From Bradyrhizobium genomosp. I (2014) (GTDB lineage Bacteria > Pseudomonadota > Alphaproteobacteria > Rhizobiales > Xanthobacteraceae), in assembly GCF_000261685.1 (NCBI RefSeq), contig NZ_AJQE01000205.1:1-50730 (forward strand): a DNA stretch of 50,730 bases. The letters run 5' to 3'. Shown piece by piece: positions 36,753-44,624 of this stretch. How positions within the stretch are numbered: position 1 is the stretch's first letter; the number at the start of each line of letters is the position of its first letter. Below the pieces are notes generated by a model that worked only from the letters and a program-made list of their open reading frames with translations, had not been told where the DNA came from and did not search any database. A program made the translations under genes and the position numbers.

Positions 36753-36828
36753 CCATTCCGGGGCGCGACGAAGTCGCGAACCCGGGATAACGAGCGGAGA
36801 AAGTTCGGTGCACGGGTCCGGAACGACA
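36753..36828. repeat. Degenerate copy of the GTCATTCCGG palindromic repeat
   Basis: CCATTCCGGGGCGCGACGAAG/TCGCGAACCCGGGATAACG on the left and GGGTCCGGAACGACAG on the right. The arms are recognisable but mismatched relative to 18974-19054 and 35773-35852, so it appears to be an eroded copy. It lies just past the stop codon of the DUF1192 gene. Confidence 0.55.
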
Positions 36829-36846
36829 GCAATCGTGTGGCGACCC

Positions 36847-37038
36847 CTACTTCTTGAAAAAGCTGTTGGCCGCATCGCGCGAGGCGCGCTTCCTGGTGGC
36901 GGCTTCTTCCAGCCTGACGATCTCGGTCTTGAGCAGCGCGACACGCTCGGTCAGTTCCTCCACGGACAAGAGTGAGAGATCCTGTCCGATTTCATGTGTG
37001 ATCTTCTTGCGCGGGCGGTCGTCGTCTTCCGTCGGCAT
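36847..37038 (-). CDS. DUF1192-family small protein
   Basis: A 63-residue charged protein conserved in alphaproteobacteria, function unknown. It starts MPTEDDDRPRKKITHEIGQD, then carries a short coiled coil (LSVEELTERVALLKTEIVRL) and ends DAANSFFKK, the typical DUF1192 layout. The start is decided by the ribosome binding site AGGAGG (37051-37046), seven bases from the ATG at 37038; the ATG two codons upstream would be only one base from it. The gene is divergent from the quinone oxidoreductase, with about 95 bases between them. Confidence 0.86.
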   Translation of the reverse strand: MPTEDDDRPRKKITHEIGQDLSLLSVEELTERVALLKTEIVRLEEAATRKRASRDAANSFFKK

Positions 37039-37132
37039 CGTCATTCCTCCTGCGTGAGGCGGTTGCCAGCCTGGGCCGCGCTGGCTAAGCAAAGACCTCG
37101 TTTCCTCCCGCACCTTTGCTCAAGGACACATC

Positions 37133-38131
37133 ATGGACAAGCTGCCCGCGCAAATGACCGTGGTCGCCATCTCCAAGCCCGGCGGACCGGAGGTGCTGGT
37201 GCCGGAACAGCGGGCCGTGCCGCAGCCCGGCCCCGACGAGATCCTGGTCAAGGTCGAGGCCGCGGGCGTCAACCGGCCCGACGTGGCGCAGCGCTCCGGC
37301 GCCTATCCGCCGCCGCCCGGCGCCAGCGACCTGCCGGGCCTTGAGATTGCCGGTGAAGTGGTCGCCGTCGGCAGCAACGCCAAGCGGCACAAGATCGGCG
37401 ACAAGGTGATGTCGCTGGTCGCCGGCGGCGGATACGCCCAGTACTGCATCGCCCAGGACGCCCAGGCGATGAGCGTGCCGCCGGCCTTGTCGATCAAGGA
37501 AGCCGGCGCGCTGCCGGAAACCCTGATGACGGTCTGGCACAACGTGTTCGAGCGCGGCGGCCTGAAAGCCGGCGAGACGCTGCTGATCCATGGCGGCTCC
37601 TCCGGCATCGGCACCATGGCGATCCAGCTCGCCAAGGCGTTCGGCGCAAGGGTGTTCGTTACCGTGGGATCGCAGGACAAAATCGACGCCTGCCTCAAAT
37701 TGGGCGCCGACCGCGCCATCAACTACAAGACCGAAGACTTCGTCGCCGTGGTCAAGGCGGAGACCGACAATCTTGGCGTCAACCTGATCCTGGACATGGT
37801 CGCCGGCGACTATGTCGACCGCAACTATGATGCTGCCGCGGTCGACGGCCGTATCGTCCAGATCGCGACCCTCAACGGCCCCAAGGTCAGCGTCAACATC
37901 GCCAAGGTCATGGTCAAGCGCCTGACGCATACCGGCTCGACGCTGCGCCCCCGTAGTAATGCGGACAAGGCGGCAATGGTGGCCGCGATCGAGGCGAAAG
38001 TGATGCCGCTTGTGCGCGAAGGCCGCGTCAAACCGGTGATGGACAGCACTTTCCCGCTGGAAAAGGCCGCTGACGCGCACCGGCGCATGGAGACCTCAGC
38101 ACATATTGGCAAAATTGTGTTGGAGGCCTAG
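37133..38131 (+). CDS. NAD(P)H quinone oxidoreductase, PIG3/zeta-crystallin family
   Basis: A 332-residue medium-chain reductase without zinc ligands. It opens MDKLPAQMTVVAISKPGGPE. Family marks are VKVEAAGVNRPDVAQRSGAY, PGLEIAGEVVAVGSN, EAGALPETLMTVWHNVFE, the NADPH-binding LIHGGSSGIGTMAIQLAK and the C-terminal VMDSTFPLEKAADAHRRMET with SAHIGKIVL. These point to the PIG3-type quinone reductase group (TIGR02824). Cytoplasmic; the physiological acceptor is not evident. Confidence 0.93.
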   Translation: MDKLPAQMTVVAISKPGGPEVLVPEQRAVPQPGPDEILVKVEAAGVNRPDVAQRSGAYPPPPGASDLPGLEIAGEVVAVGSNAKRHKIGDKVMSLVAGGGYAQYCIAQDAQAMSVPPALSIKEAGALPETLMTVWHNVFERGGLKAGETLLIHGGSSGIGTMAIQLAKAFGARVFVTVGSQDKIDACLKLGADRAINYKTEDFVAVVKAETDNLGVNLILDMVAGDYVDRNYDAAAVDGRIVQIATLNGPKVSVNIAKVMVKRLTHTGSTLRPRSNADKAAMVAAIEAKVMPLVREGRVKPVMDSTFPLEKAADAHRRMETSAHIGKIVLEA

Positions 38132-38199
38132 GCTGCTGGCCCACAGGAGACGCCGGAAACCCTTTGATTTTCCTCGCTTTCGTGGCATCTATCGCGACG

Positions 38200-38222
38200 C
38201 ACCGGACCCATCCCGTCCGGTG
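38200..38222. other. Hairpin CACCGGA...TCCGGTG in the leader of the EAL-domain gene
   Basis: Perfect 7-base arms (38200-38206 and 38216-38222) around a nine-base loop, 50 bases upstream of the TTG start and about 70 bases after the quinone reductase stop. Without a T-run it is either a weak terminator or a leader structure. Confidence 0.35.
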
Positions 38223-38271
38223 TGAAATCGTCTTCCACTGAAGAGTTTGCGTCGAACGCGGAGAACTGACC

Positions 38272-41148
38272 TTGCGTCTGATCAGGTGCCTCGCGCCCAT
38301 CGCGCTGGGCCTCATGATTCTCGTCGCCGCGTACCCTGCGCGCGCGCTCGATGCCGTCAGCGTCCGCAGCGACGCGCCCGCGATCGATCTCACTGGCGTG
38401 CTCGAGCATCAGCGCAGCGATGCCGATCGCATCCAGGTCTCAACCGCGCCCGGCACCGACGGTATCGTCCGCCGCATCGAGGTGCGCGCCCGCGAAGGCG
38501 GGCAGAACTGGGTGGTGTTCGCGCTCGCCAACAACACCGACGACCAGCTCGACCGCCTGATCGTCGCCCCGCATTACCGCATCGTCTCCTCGGGGCTGCT
38601 GTGGCCCGACCTCGGCCTGTCGCGCATCGCGACCATCACGCCCTCGATCGGCGACCGGCCGGAACGTCAGGAAAGCGCCACCGCCGACGTGTTCCGCATC
38701 ACGCTCGACCCCGGCGCCGTCGTCACCTTCGTTGCGGAGCTGCGCACCGACAAGCTGCCGCAGCTCTATCTGTGGGAGCCGGAGGCCTACAAGGATAAGG
38801 TCAACTCCTTCACGCTCTACCAGGGCATCGTGATCGGCATCTCGGGGCTCCTGGCGCTCGTCCTCACCATACTGTTCGTCGTGAAGGGCAGCATCATGTT
38901 CCCGGCCGCCGCGGCGCTGGCCTGGGCGGTGCTGGTCTATATCGGCGTCGATTTCGGCTTCTGGGGCAAGGTGCTCGACATGTCGAACAACGCCGAGCGC
39001 ATCTGGCGCGCGGCGGGTGAGGCGATTCTGGCGGCGACGCTGCTGGTGTTCCTGTTCGCCTATCTCAATCTCAGCCGCTGGCATGTGCGCTATTCTCACA
39101 TCACGGTCGGCTGGCTTGCCTTTCTCGGCTCCCTGGTGGCGCTCGCGCTGTTCGATCCGGCGGTGGCTTCCGGCATCGCGCGCATTTCGCTGGTGCTGAT
39201 CGCCTTCGCCGGTTTCGCGCTGATCGTCTATCTCTCCACCCACGGCTTCGACCGCGCCGTGCTCTTGATCCCGACCTGGTTCCTTCTGGTGGTCTGGGTG
39301 GTCGCGGCCGGCATGACGGTCGCCGGCTCCGTCACCAACGACATCGTCGGCCCTGCCCTGCTCGGCGGCCTCGTGCTGATCGTGATGCTGATCGGCTTCA
39401 CGGTGATGCAGCACGCCTTTGCCGGCGGCGGCGCCACCACGGGCGTCGTCTCCGATATCGAGCGGCGGGCGCTGGCACTGGCCGGCTCCGGCGATCTGAT
39501 CTGGGACTGGGACGTGTCCGCCGACAAGGTTTTTACGAGCCCCGAGACGGAAGCTTTGCTGGGCCTCAAGCGCGGCACGCTCGAAGGGCCCGCAGCCTCC
39601 TGGCTCGAGGTGCTGCATCCGCTCGACCAGGACCGCTTCCGCGCCGCGCTCGACAGCGTGCTCGACCAGCGCCGCGGCCGCCTGGTCCAGGATTTCCGCC
39701 TGCGCACGCCGGACGGCCATTTCATGTGGTTCGCGCTGAAGGCCCGCCCGGTGGTCGGCTCCGACGGCGAGGTCTCGCGCGTCGTCGGCACGCTGACCGA
39801 CGTCACCGAGCTGCGCAACGCGGAAGAACGCCTGCTGCACGATTCCGTGCATGACAACCTCACCGGCCTGCCCAACCGCAAACTGTTCATGGACCGGCTG
39901 GGCGCGGTCGCCAATCTTGCCAAGACCGTGCCGACGCTGCGGCCGACGCTGATGGTGATCGACCTCGACCGCTTCAAGCAGGTCAACGATTCCGTCGGCA
40001 TCGCGGTCGGCGATTCCATTCTGCTGACGCTGGCGCGCCGCCTCACCCGCATCCTGAAGCCGCAGGACACGCTGGCCCGGATGGCCGGCGACCAGTTCGG
40101 CCTGATCCTGCTCTCGGAGCAGGACCCGGCCCGCATCACCGCCTTCGCCGAGACCATCCGCAAGACCATCCGCGCGCCGATCGCCTTCAACGACCGCGAA
40201 ATCTTCCTGACGGCCTCGATCGGTCTCGCGCTCTCCGACCCGCAGACCCAGCTCACGGACGAGATCATCAAGGACGCCGAGCTGGCGATGTATCACTCCA
40301 AGCGCATCGGCGGCGACCGCATCGACGTCTACAAGCCCGCCATGCGCGCGCGAAAGACCGACCGGCTGACGCTCGAAAGCGAGCTGCGCCGCGCCATCGA
40401 GCGGCAGGAGATCACGATTCTCTATCAGCCGATCGTGCGGCTGGAGGATCGCTCCATCGCCGGCTTCGAGGCGCTGGCGCGCTGGGATCATCCGAAGCTC
40501 GGGCGCATGGCGCCCTCGGAATTCATCACCATCGCGGAAGAAACCGGGCTGATCGTCGACCTCGGCATGTTCGTGCTCGACCAGACCGCAAAGCAGCTCT
40601 CGGTGTGGCAACGCGCGATGCGCTCGCGCGAGCCGATCTTCGCCTCCGTCAACGTGTCGTCACGGCAATTGCTGCGCCACGACCTGATCCACGACATCCG
40701 CACCGTGCTGTCGCGCTCCTCGGTGGCGCGCGGCACGCTCAAGCTCGAATTGACGGAATCGCTGGTGATGGAGAACCCGGAGCACGCGGCGCAGATGCTG
40801 ACGCGGATCCGCGAGCTCGGCACCGGGCTCTCGCTCGACGATTTCGGCACCGGCCACTCCTCGCTGGCCTATCTCCAGCGTTTCCCGTTCGACACCATCA
40901 AGATCGACCAGTCCTTCGTGCGCACCACCAACCGCGGCACGCGCCCGGTGATCCTGAAGTCGATCATCGCGCTCGCGCATGATCTCGGCATGGACGTCGT
41001 GGCCGAAGGCGCCGAGACCGATTCGGACGCGGTCGAGCTCTACCAGATGGGCTGCGAGTACGCGCAGGGCTTCGCCTTCGGCGAGCCGATGGACGCCGAC
41101 GCGGCGATGCGGCTGCTGACCGAAGTGCGGCTGGAAGCGGCGAGCTGA
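38272..41148 (+). CDS. Seven-helix membrane sensor with PAS, degenerate GGDEF and intact EAL domains
   Basis: A 958-residue c-di-GMP signalling protein starting at TTG (ribosome binding site GGAGAA). Order: signal peptide 1-26; periplasmic beta-rich domain to about 175; seven membrane helices about 178-385 (7TMR-DISM-like); PAS about 395-515 (SGDLIWDWDVSADKVF); GGDEF about 525-680; EAL about 695-945. The GGDEF site reads AGDQF (605-609), so cyclase activity is unlikely. The EAL site is complete: EALARW at 733-738, VNVSSRQ, ELTESLVM, LDDFGTGHSSL, IKIDQSF and EGAET. It is therefore most likely a c-di-GMP phosphodiesterase sensing a periplasmic cue, with the GGDEF perhaps regulatory. Confidence 0.92.
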   Translation: MRLIRCLAPIALGLMILVAAYPARALDAVSVRSDAPAIDLTGVLEHQRSDADRIQVSTAPGTDGIVRRIEVRAREGGQNWVVFALANNTDDQLDRLIVAPHYRIVSSGLLWPDLGLSRIATITPSIGDRPERQESATADVFRITLDPGAVVTFVAELRTDKLPQLYLWEPEAYKDKVNSFTLYQGIVIGISGLLALVLTILFVVKGSIMFPAAAALAWAVLVYIGVDFGFWGKVLDMSNNAERIWRAAGEAILAATLLVFLFAYLNLSRWHVRYSHITVGWLAFLGSLVALALFDPAVASGIARISLVLIAFAGFALIVYLSTHGFDRAVLLIPTWFLLVVWVVAAGMTVAGSVTNDIVGPALLGGLVLIVMLIGFTVMQHAFAGGGATTGVVSDIERRALALAGSGDLIWDWDVSADKVFTSPETEALLGLKRGTLEGPAASWLEVLHPLDQDRFRAALDSVLDQRRGRLVQDFRLRTPDGHFMWFALKARPVVGSDGEVSRVVGTLTDVTELRNAEERLLHDSVHDNLTGLPNRKLFMDRLGAVANLAKTVPTLRPTLMVIDLDRFKQVNDSVGIAVGDSILLTLARRLTRILKPQDTLARMAGDQFGLILLSEQDPARITAFAETIRKTIRAPIAFNDREIFLTASIGLALSDPQTQLTDEIIKDAELAMYHSKRIGGDRIDVYKPAMRARKTDRLTLESELRRAIERQEITILYQPIVRLEDRSIAGFEALARWDHPKLGRMAPSEFITIAEETGLIVDLGMFVLDQTAKQLSVWQRAMRSREPIFASVNVSSRQLLRHDLIHDIRTVLSRSSVARGTLKLELTESLVMENPEHAAQMLTRIRELGTGLSLDDFGTGHSSLAYLQRFPFDTIKIDQSFVRTTNRGTRPVILKSIIALAHDLGMDVVAEGAETDSDAVELYQMGCEYAQGFAFGEPMDADAAMRLLTEVRLEAAS

Positions 41149-41154
41149 CTGCTC

Positions 41155-41398
41155 TCTTACCCTTCCCTTGAGGGGGAGGGCTATCGCATTTGAGAGCTTT
41201 TCCCCGCGGCCATCCTTCGAGACGCCCGCTTTAGGCGGGCTCCTCAGGATGAGGACGGAGTGCGCGGCAGCAGTTTCAACGAGCGCTGATGCCGATTAGC
41301 CTCATCCTGAGGAGGCGCGTAAGCGCCGTCTCGAAGGACGAGGCGGGCGCGCAGGCCACCGCAGCAAGTCATATGCGATAGCCCTGCCTGGAGGGTGG
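41155..41398. repeat. Composite palindrome: one repeat family nested inside another
   Basis: The outer element has CTTACCCTTCCCTTGAGGG and a perfect 12-base inverted pair GGGCTATCGCAT (41178-41189) and ATGCGATAGCCC (41373-41384), closing CTGCCTGGAGGGTGG. This resembles the arms of the repeats at 12507 and 14582. Between them, 41210-41343 is a full copy of the CCTTCGAGACG...CGTCTCGAAGG family also seen at 8053-8188. It lies between the convergent EAL and DUF7662 genes. Confidence 0.8.
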
Positions 41399-41415
41399 AC
41401 GGCTTGCCGTACGTG

Positions 41416-41679
41416 CTATCGCCGCCGCTCGTTCCTCTGCTTCCTGAACCGCACGCTCGCACCGTCCGGCATCCGCGTCGCCACGAAGCCGGCGGCGAGG
41501 CAGGCTTCGCGTTGCGGCATCTGGATGTCGGGGCTGCGCAGGCTGTCCCACCAGGAGGCACGATGCGCCGCGCGCGGCAGCGCCGCACCGATGATCTCCT
41601 CGATCTGCTCGAAGCTCAGCACGAACTCCTCCTGCTTCTGCCGCATCAGATAGTCGCGCAACGCGTCATAGTCGTTCAC
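41416..41679 (-). CDS. Small DUF7662-like protein
   Basis: An 87-residue soluble protein starting MNDYDALRDYLMRQKQEEFV. The pattern YDxLRDYLxxQ, LSFEQIEEIIGAALPRAA, then RASWWDS and a C-terminal QREACLAAGFVATRMPD matches a widespread family of unknown function that I know as DUF7662. The conserved WW and the AGF segment are intact, so the gene looks functional. It lies alone on the minus strand between two c-di-GMP genes on the plus strand. Confidence 0.75.
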   Translation of the reverse strand: MNDYDALRDYLMRQKQEEFVLSFEQIEEIIGAALPRAAHRASWWDSLRSPDIQMPQREACLAAGFVATRMPDGASVRFRKQRNERRR

Positions 41680-41845
41680 AATCGTCCTCTCGTTCGAAGC
41701 CAGACCTGCCCAAATGAGTCTGCTCGCATCAGGCTGCCTAAAACCGGGAGCCGCATAAACCGATTCTTAACTCATTGCGGCAGCGCCGTCGCGGTTTAAA
41801 CACTACTCAAGATTTCGGGCGCACGACTGGTGTCGGGAGCGAGCG

Positions 41846-43342
41846 ATGCTGTCTGGATGGCGCGAAATCACGGCCCGCCGGCCGTGGCGGATTTCGGCGA
41901 AGCTGCTGATCATCTCGTCCGTGGTGACGGTGATCGGGTTCTCGGCCATTTGCGTCAATGTGATGCTGGACATGCGCCGCGGCGAGGAGGCACTCGCCCG
42001 CCAGACGCTGGAGAACCTCGCGACCACCATCGAATCCGACATCAGTCGCAACCTCGAGATCTACGATCTGTCGCTGAAGGCGGTCGCGAGCAACATGCTG
42101 CTGCCCGAGCTGGCAACCGTCTCGAAGCCGATCCGTCACCTGATCCTGTTCGACCATGCCATGACCGCCAAGCATTTCGGCGCTATCCAGGTGTTCGATT
42201 CCGAGGGCAGGCTGACGATCGACGCCTCCACGCTCGATCCGGCACCGGAGAACCGGAGCGAGGAGGACTATTTCAAGATCCATCGCGACAATCCCGGAGC
42301 GGAGCTCTTCGTCAGCCGTCCCATGCTGTTCCGCGGCGCGTACTCGATCGTGCTGAGCCGGCGCGTCAGCGACACCGACGGCGGCTTCATTGGCGTCGTC
42401 GCCGGTTCGATCCGATTCAGCTATTTTCACGAATTGTTCGAGCGGCTGAACCTCGGCCCCGAAGATACCATCACCGTGCTCAAGCGCGACCGCACCATCA
42501 TGATGCGGCGGCCATTCGATCTCGACGTGATCGGCAAGAACCTCGGCACGCGCCAGGACTGGAAGGCGGACAATTTGCGCGCCGGCGGCTCATATGCCGG
42601 TCAAGGCCCCGTAGACACGACTCCGCGGCTGTACGTTCGCAGCAGCGGCACAAGTCCGCTGTTCGTTGTCGCTGGCAAACCACTGAGCGCAGTGTTCGAA
42701 CTGTGGCGGAAGGAGGCCTATCGAATCGGCGCCGTGGTGGTGGCGCTCATCCTGTTCATGCTCGCGTCGGCGCTCGTGCTCGCGCGCGAGATCGGCCGGC
42801 GCGCCGAGGCCGAACGCAAGCTCGAGGAGATGGCGACGACGGACGCCCTCACAGGCCTGCGGAACCGCCGCAAGTTCGATTCCGTCATCGACGTCGAATG
42901 GCGACGCGCCATGCGCCAGAAGGCTCCGGTCGCGCTGCTGATGATCGATGCCGATCACTTCAAGGCCTACAACGATACGTTCGGCCATCAGGCCGGCGAC
43001 CAGGTCCTGGTCGGCATTGCCATCTGCATTTCCGATTCGGCGAGCCGCGCCGGCGACTGCGCCGCGCGCTATGGCGGCGAGGAATTCGCCGTGCTGCTGC
43101 CCAACACCTCGGCCACCGACGCGTTCAAGGTCGCCGAGACGATCCGCCTCAAGGTACAGGGCTGGTCCGACGATCAGGCGATGTCGACGGTCTCCTGCGG
43201 CATCGCCAGCCTCGTCCCCGCCGCCGGCATGGACTGGTCGATCCTGGTCACCGCCGCCGACAAGGCGCTCTATGCCGCGAAAGCCGGCGGCCGCAACCAG
43301 TCGGTGGTGGCGAGCCTGCCGAAGCTGCCGATGGTGGCGTGA
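41846..43342 (+). CDS. Membrane diguanylate cyclase with extracytoplasmic dCache-like sensor
   Basis: A 498-residue GGDEF protein. One membrane helix about residues 20-42 (ISSVVTVIGFSAICVNVML), a periplasmic sensor about 45-285 of dCache/PAS type (LILFDHAMTAKHFGAIQVFD, GVVAGSIRFSYFHELF), a second helix about 290-312 (IGAVVVALILFMLASALVLA) and a cytoplasmic GGDEF domain about 330-490. The active site GGEEF (410-414) is intact and the inhibitory I-site RxxD is present five residues upstream (Arg401, Asp404). It should make c-di-GMP with product feedback. It is opposite in predicted activity to the EAL protein 700 bases upstream. Confidence 0.93.
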   Translation: MLSGWREITARRPWRISAKLLIISSVVTVIGFSAICVNVMLDMRRGEEALARQTLENLATTIESDISRNLEIYDLSLKAVASNMLLPELATVSKPIRHLILFDHAMTAKHFGAIQVFDSEGRLTIDASTLDPAPENRSEEDYFKIHRDNPGAELFVSRPMLFRGAYSIVLSRRVSDTDGGFIGVVAGSIRFSYFHELFERLNLGPEDTITVLKRDRTIMMRRPFDLDVIGKNLGTRQDWKADNLRAGGSYAGQGPVDTTPRLYVRSSGTSPLFVVAGKPLSAVFELWRKEAYRIGAVVVALILFMLASALVLAREIGRRAEAERKLEEMATTDALTGLRNRRKFDSVIDVEWRRAMRQKAPVALLMIDADHFKAYNDTFGHQAGDQVLVGIAICISDSASRAGDCAARYGGEEFAVLLPNTSATDAFKVAETIRLKVQGWSDDQAMSTVSCGIASLVPAAGMDWSILVTAADKALYAAKAGGRNQSVVASLPKLPMVA

Positions 43343-43392
43343 GGCTGCTCCTCGCCGTCGTTACGCGCGACGCGATCCACCAAATACTCGAT

Positions 43393-43528
43393 GTCGTCCC
43401 TGCGAACGCAAGGACCCACAACCACAGAGTGGTTTGGCGAAGACGTGTCGCTCGGTACTGCTACCGAACACGATCGATGGATCACGCGATATGGGTCCCT
43501 GCATTCGCATGCATTCGCAGGGACGACA
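43393..43528. repeat. Palindromic repeat, GTCGTCCCTGCGAACGC...GCAGGGACGAC family
   Basis: The outer arms GTCGTCCCTGCGAACGCA and TGCATTCGCAGGGACGAC are nearly perfect complements, enclosing AGGACCCACAACC and TATGGGTCCCTGCATTCGC. A GATGGATCACGCGA block lies to the right and GCGACGCGATCCACCA just to the left of the element. It lies between the convergent diguanylate cyclase and galU genes. Confidence 0.82.
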
Positions 43529-43541
43529 GCGGAGTTTGTAG

Positions 43542-44420
43542 CTACTGCTGCCCCAGATACTTCTTCATCTCCGCGATCAGCCCATCGCGCAATTCCGGAC
43601 GCTTCATGCCGTAGGCGATGTTGGCGCGCAGGAAGCCGGGCTTGGAGCCGCAATCGTGGCGCTCGCCCTCGAACTCGACGCCGTAGAATTTCTGCGTCTT
43701 GGCAAGCCCGATCATGGCATCGGTGAGCTGGATCTCGCCGCCGGCGCCGCGCTCCTGGGTCTCCAAAATCTTGAAGATCTCGGGCTGGAGGATGTAGCGG
43801 CCGGTGATCGAGAGGTTCGAGGGCGCCGTACCCTTGGCCGGCTTTTCAACCATGCCGTCGACCTCGAACATCTTGCCATTGCGCTTGCCGACGCCGCAGA
43901 TGCCGTATTGATGGGTCAGGTGATCGGGCACCGCCTCGACCGCGATCAGATTGGATTTCTCCCCAAGCGAGGATGCCGTCTCGATCATCTGCTTCAGGCA
44001 GCCGGGCGTATTGAGCACGAGCTCGTCCGGCAGCACCACGGCGAACGGCTCGTTGCCGACGATGTCACGCGCACACCAGACGGCGTGGCCGAGGCCGAGC
44101 GGCGCCTGCTGGCGGGTGAAGCTGACGGCGCCGGCTTCCGGCTGGTTCTGCGCCAGGATGTCCTGCTCGGCCTTCTTGCCGCGCGCGGCCAGCGTCGTGT
44201 CGAGCTCGAACATGCGGTCGAAATGATCCTCGATGACACTCTTGTTACGGCCGGTGACGAAGATGAAATGCTCGATGCCGGCTTCCCTCGCCTCGTCGTA
44301 GACGTACTGGATCAGCGGCTTGTCGACGATGGTCAGCATTTCCTTCGGCATCGCCTTGGTGGCGGGCAGGACGCGGGTGCCGAGGCCGGCGACGGGGAAT
44401 ACAGCTTTGCGAATTTTCAT
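43542..44420 (-). CDS. galU: UTP-glucose-1-phosphate uridylyltransferase GalU
   Basis: A 292-residue enzyme making UDP-glucose for exopolysaccharide, lipopolysaccharide and glucans. The start at 44420 gives MKIRKAVFPVAGLGTRVLPA and the nucleotide-binding signature GLGTRVLPATKAMPKEML. Further blocks are IVDKPLIQYVYDEA, GLGHAVWCARDIVG, FAVVLPDELV, GMVEKPAKGTAPSN and GEIQLTDAMIGLA. Length is normal. It is divergent from the lytic transglycosylase, sharing a 200-base upstream region. Confidence 0.96.
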   Translation of the reverse strand: MKIRKAVFPVAGLGTRVLPATKAMPKEMLTIVDKPLIQYVYDEAREAGIEHFIFVTGRNKSVIEDHFDRMFELDTTLAARGKKAEQDILAQNQPEAGAVSFTRQQAPLGLGHAVWCARDIVGNEPFAVVLPDELVLNTPGCLKQMIETASSLGEKSNLIAVEAVPDHLTHQYGICGVGKRNGKMFEVDGMVEKPAKGTAPSNLSITGRYILQPEIFKILETQERGAGGEIQLTDAMIGLAKTQKFYGVEFEGERHDCGSKPGFLRANIAYGMKRPELRDGLIAEMKKYLGQQ

Positions 44421-44624
44421 GTGATCGATCGAATACCTGGGGCACATGGGACGGGAGCAATGGCATCTTGCTAGCCTGTTTGCAGCCGCCAACAAAGGCG
44501 GATGTGGGGCCTCGCCCGGACGGAGTTAAGAAAAAGGCCGCCACCAAAATTTCACCTTTGTTAAGCTATTGGCAACGCTAACCGGGCCTCCTGTGGCGGA
44601 TTTTTTCAGGCCGACGGGTGGGAC

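Larger units (their letters stand above)
36372..36846. other. Intergenic region with candidate sRNA and palindromic repeat
   Basis: A 475-base stretch between DUF1192 and DUF1465. It holds a candidate small RNA with terminator (36541-36640, minus strand), a TTAATCGACCGTAAA sequence at 36662-36676 that is close to a CtrA-type TTAA-N7-TTAA site, an imperfect inverted repeat around ACGAAC...GTTCGT (36676-36700), and a palindromic repeat at 36753-36828. I see no protein gene. Confidence 0.5.

Noticed and set aside
36492..36944. A minus-strand frame running through the DUF1192 3' region and the candidate sRNA.
   Set aside because: It passes through a palindromic repeat and the terminator hairpin and is out of frame with DUF1192; it would require translation through a transcription stop.
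38440..40611. A 723-codon minus-strand open frame opposite the EAL-domain gene.
   Set aside because: Low-complexity antisense shadow; the plus strand codes for an obvious seven-helix PAS/GGDEF/EAL protein.
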